64,000 bases of DNA. Origin: CAWGJF01 sp963822905. GTDB taxonomy: Bacteria > Bacteroidota > Ignavibacteria > Ignavibacteriales > Ignavibacteriaceae. The notes under the pieces were generated by a model. The model searched no databases and had not been told where the DNA came from. It was given only the letters and a program-made list of their open reading frames with translations. The position numbers and the translations under genes are program-made. The stretch spans positions 345,346-409,345 of the forward strand of contig CAWGJF010000007.1 in assembly GCA_963822905.1 (NCBI GenBank), in the 5' to 3' direction. This document shows positions 1 to 8,055 of the stretch, one piece after another. Every line of letters starts with the position of its first letter. The first letter of the stretch is position 1.

Positions 1-1172
1 GGGACCATAATCGGTTCAACAAAAACAGAAATGATAGCGTCAACATTTTCATCCTGCGTTAATATTTCATTTACTTTTTTAAATTGTTCAGCAGTGCCGC
101 CGGGAAGCAAATCAACAGGATTATTAACACTCCCTTGTGGATGGACAATTTCGCGAAGCTTTACTTTTGTTGAATCAGAGAGTTCAGCAAGCTTTAAATT
201 ATTTTTTTCAAGTGTGTCAACAGTTAAAATTGCGGGACCGCCGGCGTTTGTAATAACTGCAACCTTGTTTCCTTTTGGGATTGGAAAATCTTCAAAACCT
301 TTTGCTGTATTGAAAAGATCATTTAAATCATCGGCCCGGATAATTCCGAATTGATTTAGAATTGAATCAACAACTTTATCACTTGCTCCAAGCGCTCCGG
401 TGTGAGATGATGCAGCTTTAATTCCGCTTGCAGTTCTTCCGCCTTTTAGAACTATTACAGGTTTGGTAAATTTATTATCAATAAATTTTTTAATGAAGCC
501 TTCACCATCTTCAAAACTTTCAAGATAAAAAGTAATTACGTTCACATTTTTATCCGACTGCCAGAAATCCAGCAAATCATTTTCTGAAACATCGGCTTTG
601 TTTCCAACGCTAATAAACTGGGAAAAACGAATGTCTGTTTCCCTCAATGAATTCAGTACTGCAGCGCCTATTGCTCCACTTTGCGAACAGAATGCCGTCT
701 TACCATTAGCGGGTTCTTCAGCAACAAAAGTTGCATTCATTTTTATCGAATCAATTGTGTTAATAATTCCCATGCAATTCGGTCCAACCAAACGAGCATT
801 TGATTTTTTAACTAGATCAAGAATTCTTTTTTCTGCTTCTTCACCTTCTTTGCCGGTTTCTTTAAATCCTGCAGTTATCAAAATTATTGCTGTTACATTC
901 TTTTTTATGAGATGATTAATCGATTCTTCAACAAATTGTTTTGGAACCATAACAATAGCAAGATCAATTTTATCTTGGATTGAATTAATATCAGGATAGC
1001 ATTTAAATCCCAAAACTTCATCAGCCTTAGGATTAACTAAAAGTAATTTTCCTTTGTAACCATATTTTTTTACAGAATGCGTTAATTCGTAGCCCAGGGA
1101 TTTTGGTTTCGATGACGCACCAACCACACAGATAGATTCAGGATAGAAGAAATTATTGAACACAGAACTCAT
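1..1172 (-). CDS. Acyl-CoA synthetase (NDP-forming), CoA-binding alpha part, 3' end cut off
   Basis: Reading the minus strand from the ATG at 1172 gives an open frame of 390 codons that runs off the left edge, so the C-terminus is missing. It opens with a CoA-binding Rossmann segment (ESICVVGASSKPKSLGYEL, about residues 12-30). A succinyl-CoA ligase-like flavodoxin domain follows, with SQSGAIGAAV near 163-172. The motif SSHTGALG places the expected phospho-histidine at His257. This matches the alpha part of ADP-forming acetyl/acyl-CoA synthetases, which make ATP from acyl-CoA; the same architecture occurs in Pat-type lysine acetyltransferases. Whether an ATP-grasp beta part or a GNAT domain follows lies outside the window. 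It is divergent from the sensor kinase across 175 bp. Confidence 0.85.
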   Translation of the reverse strand, partial: MSSVFNNFFYPESICVVGASSKPKSLGYELTHSVKKYGYKGKLLLVNPKADEVLGFKCYPDINSIQDKIDLAIVMVPKQFVEESINHLIKKNVTAIILITAGFKETGKEGEEAEKRILDLVKKSNARLVGPNCMGIINTIDSIKMNATFVAEEPANGKTAFCSQSGAIGAAVLNSLRETDIRFSQFISVGNKADVSENDLLDFWQSDKNVNVITFYLESFEDGEGFIKKFIDNKFTKPVIVLKGGRTASGIKAASSHTGALGASDKVVDSILNQFGIIRADDLNDLFNTAKGFEDFPIPKGNKVAVITNAGGPAILTVDTLEKNNLKLAELSDSTKVKLREIVHPQGSVNNPVDLLPGGTAEQFKKVNEILTQDENVDAIISVFVEPIMV

Positions 1173-1256
1173 TGTTGACCCCTAAATTTGAAAATGAATT
1201 TTACAAAGTTAAATTTTTCTGCTGAAAGATTCTTAAATTCAACTAACTTTTACTGA

Positions 1257-1271
1257 CTCCCCCAAATTGAG
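1257..1271 (+). promoter_or_regulatory. C-rich motif upstream of the sensor kinase, shared with the 5.2 kb gene
   Basis: TCCCCCAAATTG begins at 1258, 90 bp before the kinase start. An almost identical 12-mer lies at 5168-5179, 87 bp before the next T9SS gene, with one mismatch. ACTC and GAGT flank this copy as a short inverted repeat. A role as operator for the neighbouring NarL-type regulator is inference only. Confidence 0.35.
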
Positions 1272-1347
1272 TGATGTTAATTTTAATAATCAAAACTTAT
1301 ATTTAATTTGCTTTTAACTGATTTGAAAACAATCAAATAATATCAAA

Positions 1348-4300
1348 ATGAAAAGATTTGCACAGATTTTATTTTTATTATTTTTTATAATAACAAAAAA
1401 TGTCAACTCCCAATCTGGTGAGAAAAGATTTATCACTCTCCCTCTTACTGAAGGTGTTGCTCTTAACCAGACTTATGATATGGTTCAGGACTCTAAAGGA
1501 TTTATCTGGTTTGGAACACTTTATGGTTTGGTTCGTTATGATGGAAAGGATTATAAAATTTATCAGAATAACAGAGCTGATTCCACCTCCATTTCGTTTA
1601 ATGACATCATATCGCTCTATACTGATAAGAAAGGAAATCTATGGATTGGAACCTGGGGAGGCGGGCTAAATTGTCTGCCAAAAAATTCAGAAAAATTCAA
1701 AAGATATGTTTATGATCCGGAAAATTACATGGGAATTTCAGATAATATTATCTGGGCTATTACAGAAGACGCAGCCGGAAATATCTGGATTGCCACTGGA
1801 AGCGGAAAACTTAATATGCTTCATAAAAATACAAACAAGTTTAAAAGGGTAGAAGTTTTTAATGATTCAACTTTTGCCGATAAAAGAGTGACAGTTAATT
1901 TCCTTTATTATGAAAATCAATATTCAATATGGATTGGACACAATTATGGTTTAACAAGGTATGACCCTGAAGCAAATAAAGTTGAACATTATTATTTGAA
2001 AAGTAATAGTGATGATGAAAAAGTTCGAAGCATTGTTCACGTCATTCAGAAAGATAATTTTAATACTCTATGGATTGGTTCTAATTCCGGTTTATTCAGG
2101 TTGAACCGGGTGGAAAATAAATTTTATCCTGTTGAATCCACGAAGGATTTTGCAATAACTTCCATCCATCCGGAAAACGATGGCAAGCTATGGTGTGGAA
2201 CCAATAAAGGAATTTTGATTTACAATTCTGAGACCGATGACATGCGAATTATTTCTTCAGCCAGTTCTGCCGGTTCTATTCCGGGTAATTTCGTTAAGAA
2301 AATATTTAGGGATAAATCAGGAGTTTTATGGATAGACTGCTATCAATCCGGAATTGCTAAATATCATCCCGGGTATAACCGATTCACCAACTATACATTC
2401 CCTTTTAATAAGCTTAGAAGTTTAACACAAGACAAAGATGGAAATATTTACGCAGCAATATCGGGTGAAGGGATTGCGAAATTAAGTAATGAATCAAATA
2501 AATTTGAGAAGTTAAATATTGAAAATAATTCGATAAAATTCCTGTCTTCAATAAACTACTATAATGAAAAGTTACTTTTAACTACCCCGGTTTCATTATT
2601 TGCATATGATTTAAAATCTAAAAAAATAGTTAAAGATTATTTTCCTGATTACTTAATTGAGACTTTAAAACAAAAACAATTAAATAATTTACTTACAGCT
2701 AAAGATAGCTCGTATTGGTTAGGAACTTATGCAAGTGGGGTTTTTGTATATAATCCTTTAAAAGATACTCTTATACAAATCAGCCCGTCCTTAATAAGTA
2801 ATAATAAAAGTTCTGATTATATTCTTTGCATTTACGAGGATAATGATAACAGAATCTGGGTTGGAACTTATGGCGGTGTTTTTTGTTATGATCAAAAAAC
2901 TGAACTACTTAAATTCTTTACCAGCCATCCCGATTCTATTGAATCAATCAGCAACAATTATGTTTATTCCATTTACCAGGATGTGAAAGGTAATGTCTGG
3001 TTCGGAACGGCTTATGGATTAAACAAGCTAACCACTTTAAATGGAAATATCGATTCTTATTTTTCAAGTGACGGTCTTCCAAATGATGTTATTGATGGAA
3101 TCCTTGAAGATGGTTCAGGTAATCTTTGGTTAAGTACGAATAAAGGAATTTCCAAATTTAATCCTAAGAAAAATGAATTTATAAACTTTTCAAAATCAGA
3201 TGGTTTGCAAGACGATATATTTTTCACTGGAGCTTGTTTAAAATCATCTAGTGGCCAAATGTTTTTCGCTGACTTAAACGGATTAACATCATTTGACTCA
3301 AACAATTTCCCGATTGAAAAGTATCCAAGCCCGGTTTTTTTCACTTCAATTGAAATGTTCAACCAGGATGGAAATGCTCATTCAATAGATTTATCTTCAG
3401 ATGAAAATGTATTCAATCACGATAATAATTCATTCAGGTTTCAATTTGCCTCATTCGATTATAAAAACCCGGGTAACATAAAATACAGGTACAAAATAAA
3501 AAATTTCACAAATGATTGGATCAATCTTGGGAATAAAAATAGTTTTACAGTTTCAAATCTTGCACCAGGCAATTATGAATTACTAATCTCTTCGACAAAC
3601 TCAGATGGAATCTGGTCGCCACTTACTGCCGGATTTAAGTTTTCAATCAGATCCCCTTTCTGGACTACCTGGTGGTTCTGGTTAATTATTTTATTTTCAT
3701 TACTAATCCTGGTTTTATCAACATACAGACTGACTCTATATCTTAAAGTTCAAAAACAGCTCGAAATTGACAGGATCAAAAAAGAAGAAAGCGACAAAGT
3801 AAGAAAACAAACAGCAATTGATTTTCATGACGATCTCGGACACAGGTTAACAAGGATTTCACTTCTGACAGAAATAATCAAACGAAAATTAAAATTTACT
3901 TTTTCAGAAATTTCACCCTTGCTTGATCAGATTACTGATAATTCAGCAAGACTTTATGACGGTACAAAAGATTTTATCTGGGCAATCGATCCTAAAAAAG
4001 ATTCTTTGTATGAACTTATGATAAGATTGAAAGATTTTGGAGATGAAATTTATAATGATACAAATGTCAAATTCTGGGTTAATGAACCCGATGAAAATCT
4101 GATTACTGCCCATATAGATATGGAATGGAAAAGACATTTGATGCTGATTTTTAAAGAAGGAATTAATAATTCAATAAAACATTCGAACAGCACTCTTGTA
4201 ATTCTTGATACGAAATTGGATCGAGATGAATTTGAAATTTTACTCGAAGATAACGGAAGAGGATTCAGGATTGACGAAATAAAACCAGGTAACGGAATAA

Positions 4301-4422
4301 AAAATATGAAAAACAGGGCTGAGATGTTACATCTGCAGCTTAATGTGGATTCTGAACCCGGAAGAGGCACCCGTGTATCTGTGAAAGGAAAGTTTCCTGT
4401 TAAATCATTAAATTTTAACTGA
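1348..4422 (+). CDS. Sensor histidine kinase with extracytoplasmic two-component propeller
   Basis: The 1024-residue protein starts with a signal peptide (about 1-21). About fourteen Reg_prop-like blades follow, recognisable by repeated (L/I)W(I/F)GT..GL..Y motifs up to about residue 650. A Y_Y_Y domain lies at about 690-770 and one membrane helix near 775-800 (WWFWLIILFSLLIL). The cytoplasmic part carries a HisKA_3-type box FHDDLGHRLT with phospho-acceptor His827. A HATPase domain has the N-box FKEGINNSIKHS, DNGRGF and a GNGIKNMKNRAEM lid. There is no fused receiver, so it is a classical kinase of the NarX/DesK class with a large external sensor, in family terms often for polysaccharide or other large ligands. 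The cognate regulator begins 24 bp downstream. Confidence 0.9.
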   Translation: MKRFAQILFLLFFIITKNVNSQSGEKRFITLPLTEGVALNQTYDMVQDSKGFIWFGTLYGLVRYDGKDYKIYQNNRADSTSISFNDIISLYTDKKGNLWIGTWGGGLNCLPKNSEKFKRYVYDPENYMGISDNIIWAITEDAAGNIWIATGSGKLNMLHKNTNKFKRVEVFNDSTFADKRVTVNFLYYENQYSIWIGHNYGLTRYDPEANKVEHYYLKSNSDDEKVRSIVHVIQKDNFNTLWIGSNSGLFRLNRVENKFYPVESTKDFAITSIHPENDGKLWCGTNKGILIYNSETDDMRIISSASSAGSIPGNFVKKIFRDKSGVLWIDCYQSGIAKYHPGYNRFTNYTFPFNKLRSLTQDKDGNIYAAISGEGIAKLSNESNKFEKLNIENNSIKFLSSINYYNEKLLLTTPVSLFAYDLKSKKIVKDYFPDYLIETLKQKQLNNLLTAKDSSYWLGTYASGVFVYNPLKDTLIQISPSLISNNKSSDYILCIYEDNDNRIWVGTYGGVFCYDQKTELLKFFTSHPDSIESISNNYVYSIYQDVKGNVWFGTAYGLNKLTTLNGNIDSYFSSDGLPNDVIDGILEDGSGNLWLSTNKGISKFNPKKNEFINFSKSDGLQDDIFFTGACLKSSSGQMFFADLNGLTSFDSNNFPIEKYPSPVFFTSIEMFNQDGNAHSIDLSSDENVFNHDNNSFRFQFASFDYKNPGNIKYRYKIKNFTNDWINLGNKNSFTVSNLAPGNYELLISSTNSDGIWSPLTAGFKFSIRSPFWTTWWFWLIILFSLLILVLSTYRLTLYLKVQKQLEIDRIKKEESDKVRKQTAIDFHDDLGHRLTRISLLTEIIKRKLKFTFSEISPLLDQITDNSARLYDGTKDFIWAIDPKKDSLYELMIRLKDFGDEIYNDTNVKFWVNEPDENLITAHIDMEWKRHLMLIFKEGINNSIKHSNSTLVILDTKLDRDEFEILLEDNGRGFRIDEIKPGNGIKNMKNRAEMLHLQLNVDSEPGRGTRVSVKGKFPVKSLNFN

Positions 4423-4446
4423 GTTATACAAACAGTTTCCGAACCG

Positions 4447-5115
4447 GTGAAACTGACAGATTATTCAGTCTTTAAAAAACATATGATTCAGGGAAATATC
4501 TTTCGTGTTGTAATAGTAGAAGATGATGATGTAATTCGTGAAAGTTTAACTTCACTTATTAATGAAACAAATAATTTTCTATGCATAGCCGGATATGACA
4601 ACTGCGAAGAAGCGATCAAAAATGTAATTTCTGATCAGCCAAAAATAATTCTGATGGATATTGGTCTTCCTGGTATTTCAGGAATTGATGGCATCAAGAA
4701 AATTAAAAAAATATATCCTGAAGTTGAAATAATTGTAGTTACAGTTCACGATGAAGGTGAAAAAGTTTTTAATGCATTATGTGCCGGTGCTAGTGGCTAC
4801 CTAACAAAAAATATTCCTGCTGAAAGATTAATCGAAGCTATGGATGAAGTGTTAAAAGGCGGCGCCCCGATGAGTACAAATATTGCAAGGCTTGTAATAC
4901 GTTCATTTCAGAGAAGTTCAGATTCACCATTAACTCCACGAGAAACAGAAGTTCTTCAATTCCTCTCAAGAGGAAAAAGCTACACAATGATAGCTGATGA
5001 TCTTCATATCAACAAAGAAACTGTCCGGACACACATCAAAAATATTTATCAAAAATTAAATGTAAATTCGAAACCCGCTGCGATTGAAAAAGCAAATAAA
5101 GATCGGTTGATCTGA
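4447..5115 (+). CDS. NarL/FixJ-family response regulator
   Basis: A receiver domain (acidic EDDD near 25-28, phospho-acceptor Asp71 in LMDIGLPG, later K in YLTKN) is followed by a LuxR-type helix-turn-helix. The latter opens LTPRETEVLQFL and contains NKETVRTHIKNIYQKL. The frame opens with GTG at 4447; the ATG at 4483 (MIQGNIFRVV) would also give a full receiver and may be the true start, since neither has a convincing ribosome binding site. Directly after the propeller kinase it is the obvious phosphotransfer partner. Targets are unknown; the shared C-rich motif before the kinase and before the 5255 gene hints at autoregulation plus control of that secreted protein. Confidence 0.9.
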   Translation: MKLTDYSVFKKHMIQGNIFRVVIVEDDDVIRESLTSLINETNNFLCIAGYDNCEEAIKNVISDQPKIILMDIGLPGISGIDGIKKIKKIYPEVEIIVVTVHDEGEKVFNALCAGASGYLTKNIPAERLIEAMDEVLKGGAPMSTNIARLVIRSFQRSSDSPLTPRETEVLQFLSRGKSYTMIADDLHINKETVRTHIKNIYQKLNVNSKPAAIEKANKDRLI

Positions 5116-5167
5116 AAATTATTTCTCCATTCTTAATTATTCATTGTTAATTATTTTTTTGTAAAAA

Positions 5168-5180
5168 TCCCCCAATTTGC
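5168..5180 (+). promoter_or_regulatory. Second copy of the C-rich motif, upstream of a T9SS cargo gene
   Basis: TCCCCCAATTTG at 5168-5179 differs by one base from the motif before the kinase gene and sits at nearly the same distance from the start codon (87 against 90 bp). ATCC and GGAT flank it as a small inverted repeat. Functional meaning is inferred from position only. Confidence 0.35.
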
Positions 5181-5254
5181 AGGATACCTTCTCAACTTTA
5201 CATTTCTTTTATTGGAGCAACAAATCCAAACAACAAATTTGAAAGGTATTAAAT

Positions 5255-7276
5255 ATGAGAAGCTTCCGGTCTTTACAATTCTTTGTGATTTTTTTTCTGT
5301 GGGGAATTTTCAGTGGTTATCTTTTTGCACAAATATTTGAGAAGGTAACCGATCCTGGCAATCCTGTTGTTACAACTGTGACTGACGCAAATTATTCCGG
5401 TGCAGCCTGGGTAGATATAGACAATGACGGAAATCTGGATCTTTTTGTAACAAAAAATTTTCTCTTCAGAAATCTTGGAAATGGAAATTTTGAAAGGTTA
5501 GCAAATTTTCAAAGCTTAAGCGGCAGTCAGCAGGGTAATGGGACAAGCTGGGCTGATTATGACAATGATGGGGATGCTGATCTTTTTCTAAGCGGAAATC
5601 CATCTTTGGTTTACAAGAATGATGGGCTGGGAAATTTTGAACCTGTTGACGAAAGTCCGTTGGGAACCTCTGATGATAACCGCGGCTGGACAGGTGCCTG
5701 GGCAGATTATGATAATGATGGTTTTATTGACTTGGTTATTGTCCATCCACGCGGGTTTCTTGGAATACCCGCTATTCCTTGCAGATTTTTTAAAAATAAT
5801 GGGGATGGAAGATTTACAAAAATCGATAGCTTTCAGTTCACTACATTGTTAGCACCGTATACTGTCGGAACCTGGTCTGATTATGATCAGGATGGCGATA
5901 TGGATCTATTCATTGGAAGTGGTCCGGCAGGAACTCCGGCATTAGATTATCTATATAGTAATACACTCGTCCAATCCGGGGTTGCAGACTTAGAAAGAAT
6001 TACAACTTCGCCAATTGGAACTGACTTGCAGGACGGACAAGTTTGGAACTGGATTGATTATGATAACGATGGTGATCTTGATGCGATGCTCACTAATTAT
6101 GGCGGTGCACCGAACAGGTTTTATAAAAATGAAAATGGAACTTATGTAAGCCAAACTAATGCACTGACAGTAAATGGATCATACCTTGGAAACACCTGGG
6201 GAGATATCGACAACGATGGTGATCTGGATGTAATCCTAACTTATGAGAGTGGAACACAAGTCTTTGAAAATTCAGGGAATGACATATTTACGCTTGACAC
6301 AACTTTTAGTGGATCAGCGAGAAGCTGTACTCTTGGTGATTATGATAATGATGGTGATCTGGATATGTACGAATCCGGTAATAATGCAGCAAGAGGACTA
6401 TTTAAAAACATTATTTCCAATGGAAATGCATGGGTTAATTTTACACTCAAATGTTCGATCTCAAACTACTCGGCAATAGGAACAAAAGTAAAATTAAAAA
6501 CAACTATAAACGGAAATCCGGTCTGGCAGTATAGGGAAGTTTCGGCGCAGAATAATTTTGATGGACACAACAGCGAACGTGTTCATTTTGGTTTGGGTGA
6601 TGCATCAACAATTGATTCTGTAATTATTATATGGCCATCTGGTCAACAGAAAACTCTTACAAATCTTTCAATCAATAATTTTTATAATGAAGTAGAAGAA
6701 ATTCCATCAGGATATTTAAGAGCTAATTTTAAAGCTGATTCAATTTTGGGTGAGGGACAGCTTACCGTTCAGTTCTCCGATCTTTCCATAGCTGATCCCT
6801 CGTCTCCCGTTACTTCCTGGGAATGGGATTTCGACAATGATGGCACCGTAGATGCAACCGATCAAAATCCAATGTATACATATGCGGTCATCGATTCTTA
6901 TTCGGTTAAACTAGTAGTTTCAAACGGTGTTTCTTCTGACACTCTGATCCGGAATAATTATATAAATATTATGTCTCCAACCGGGGTCGAAAATAATTCT
7001 TCACAAATACCTCAAAATTTTTCTCTTGAGCAGAATTATCCGAATCCATTTAATCCCACTACAAAAATCAAATATTCTGTTCCAACAGAAACAAATGTTG
7101 TTTTGAAAGTTTTTGATTTACTCGGCAGAGAAATTGCAACTCTTGTAAATGAGAAAAAAACACCAGGATTTTACGAACTAAATTTTGGGGGTGAAAACTT
7201 ACCCAGCGGAATTTATGTTTATCGCATAACAGCTGGAAGTTTCACCTCATCGAAAAAGATGTTGCTGATTAAATAA
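5255..7276 (+). CDS. Secreted FG-GAP/ASPIC-UnbV/PKD protein with T9SS sorting domain
   Basis: The 673-residue protein has an N-terminal signal peptide ending near LFAQ (residue 24). Repeated D.DNDGD.DL calcium-binding FG-GAP/VCBS blades fill about 50-385. An ASPIC/UnbV-like segment follows (VHFGLGDAS.IDSVIIIWPSG, about 445-480). A PKD domain lies near 490-580 (WEWDFDNDGTVDA). The last about 80 residues are a type A sorting domain (NYPNPFNPTTKIKYSVP, VFDLLGREIATLVNE, ending KKMLLIK). It is expected to be exported by Sec and then carried across the outer membrane by T9SS. Substrate or binding role is unknown. The preceding two-component pair and shared upstream motif suggest co-regulation. Confidence 0.88.
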   Translation: MRSFRSLQFFVIFFLWGIFSGYLFAQIFEKVTDPGNPVVTTVTDANYSGAAWVDIDNDGNLDLFVTKNFLFRNLGNGNFERLANFQSLSGSQQGNGTSWADYDNDGDADLFLSGNPSLVYKNDGLGNFEPVDESPLGTSDDNRGWTGAWADYDNDGFIDLVIVHPRGFLGIPAIPCRFFKNNGDGRFTKIDSFQFTTLLAPYTVGTWSDYDQDGDMDLFIGSGPAGTPALDYLYSNTLVQSGVADLERITTSPIGTDLQDGQVWNWIDYDNDGDLDAMLTNYGGAPNRFYKNENGTYVSQTNALTVNGSYLGNTWGDIDNDGDLDVILTYESGTQVFENSGNDIFTLDTTFSGSARSCTLGDYDNDGDLDMYESGNNAARGLFKNIISNGNAWVNFTLKCSISNYSAIGTKVKLKTTINGNPVWQYREVSAQNNFDGHNSERVHFGLGDASTIDSVIIIWPSGQQKTLTNLSINNFYNEVEEIPSGYLRANFKADSILGEGQLTVQFSDLSIADPSSPVTSWEWDFDNDGTVDATDQNPMYTYAVIDSYSVKLVVSNGVSSDTLIRNNYINIMSPTGVENNSSQIPQNFSLEQNYPNPFNPTTKIKYSVPTETNVVLKVFDLLGREIATLVNEKKTPGFYELNFGGENLPSGIYVYRITAGSFTSSKKMLLIK

Positions 7277-7283
7277 CCCATTT

Positions 7284-7358
7284 CCCTGTTGCAGATTGTT
7301 GAGCTTGTATTGTGCCACCCGTGATACCGGCTTTCGCTGCGGCAGGGATCTTTTTTTT
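7284..7358 (+). terminator. Large hairpin plus T8 tract after the T9SS gene
   Basis: CCCTGTTGCAG (7284-7294) pairs with CTGCGGCAGGG (7337-7347) over 11 bp, with two G-U pairs. The loop is 42 nt, and AT C then eight T residues (7351-7358) follow. It starts 8 nt after the stop codon, so termination is the simplest reading. The long, comparatively GC-rich loop is unusual for this AT-rich DNA. Confidence 0.55.
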
Positions 7359-7370
7359 GAAAGGTGAAAT

Positions 7371-7892
7371 ATGAAATCTGTACTATTATTTACTATTCTG
7401 TTTTTAATCCAATCAATTTTTACACAAGCTCTTTCACAAAATAAATCCAATTGCGATTGCACCGAATGTCATCAACTTGATTTCTGGGTTGGCAACTGGA
7501 AAGCAACCTGGCAGGATTCTTCAGGTAATATTTTTGAAGGAAGAAATTCTATTAAAAAAATTCTTGGTGGTTGTGTGATAATGGAAAACTTTGATGGAAA
7601 TCCAGGGATTGAATATACCGGTAAAAGTTTTTCAGTTTATAATCAAAAGACAAATATCTGGCAGCAAACCTGGGTTGATTCACAAGGCAGTTACATGCTT
7701 TTTACCGGCGGAAAGCAGGATAATAAAATGATTTTATCGAGAGAAGTTGAAACAAATAAGGGAAAAATATCACAGCGAATGGTTTTTTACAACATAGCCG
7801 AAAATAGTTTTGATTGGAATTGGGAAGCATCTACTGATGATGGAATGAACTGGCGATTGAACTGGAAAATTCATTACGAAAGAGAAAATTAG
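7371..7892 (+). CDS. Exported DUF1579-like protein
   Basis: The 173-residue product has a signal peptide (about 1-22, cleavage near LSQN) and one compact domain. Its opening, CHQLDFWVGNWKATWQD, followed by repeated strands with W and G (LGGCVIMENFDG, WQQTWVDSQGSY), resembles DUF1579-type lipocalin-like domains. Two cysteines (CDCTEC) follow the signal peptide. The function of the family is not established. GAAAGG lies 8 nt before the ATG, and the gene directly follows the T8 terminator-like element, so it probably has its own start or depends on readthrough. Confidence 0.6.
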   Translation: MKSVLLFTILFLIQSIFTQALSQNKSNCDCTECHQLDFWVGNWKATWQDSSGNIFEGRNSIKKILGGCVIMENFDGNPGIEYTGKSFSVYNQKTNIWQQTWVDSQGSYMLFTGGKQDNKMILSREVETNKGKISQRMVFYNIAENSFDWNWEASTDDGMNWRLNWKIHYEREN

Positions 7893-7994
7893 AACATTTA
7901 CCCGGGAATATCTCTAATTATTGAAAGTAGTTAATCGTAAATGATTCAATTGTTTTTTCAAATTCTGGCTTCTTTCTTCAAGCATCTGACTTAA

Positions 7995-8025
7995 TTTGAA
8001 TTCCCTGCCCTTTTATCTAAATTTG
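7995..8025 (+). promoter_or_regulatory. Bacteroidota-type promoter of leuS
   Basis: TTTG (7995-7998), a 19 bp spacer and TAAATTTG (8018-8025) match the TTTG-N19/21-TAnnTTTG consensus known for the primary sigma factor of Bacteroidota. It lies 30 bp before the leuS ATG at 8056 and overlaps the in-frame TTG at 7996, which argues against that TTG as the start. Confidence 0.55.
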
Positions 8026-8055
8026 TGCTTAATTTTTTCGAAAAACACAAAAAAG

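Noticed and set aside
31..915. Plus-strand reading frames at 31-354 and 598-915
   Set aside because: They lie antisense to the well-supported acyl-CoA synthetase gene on the minus strand and show no family features.
7247..7462. Minus-strand frame of 71 codons over the hairpin region
   Set aside because: It crosses the hairpin and the start of the DUF1579-like gene, and looks like an antisense shadow.
7996..8055. 20-codon N-terminal extension of leuS from a TTG
   Set aside because: The stretch overlaps a good promoter and is unlike any LeuRS N-terminus; the ATG at 8056 gives the usual start.
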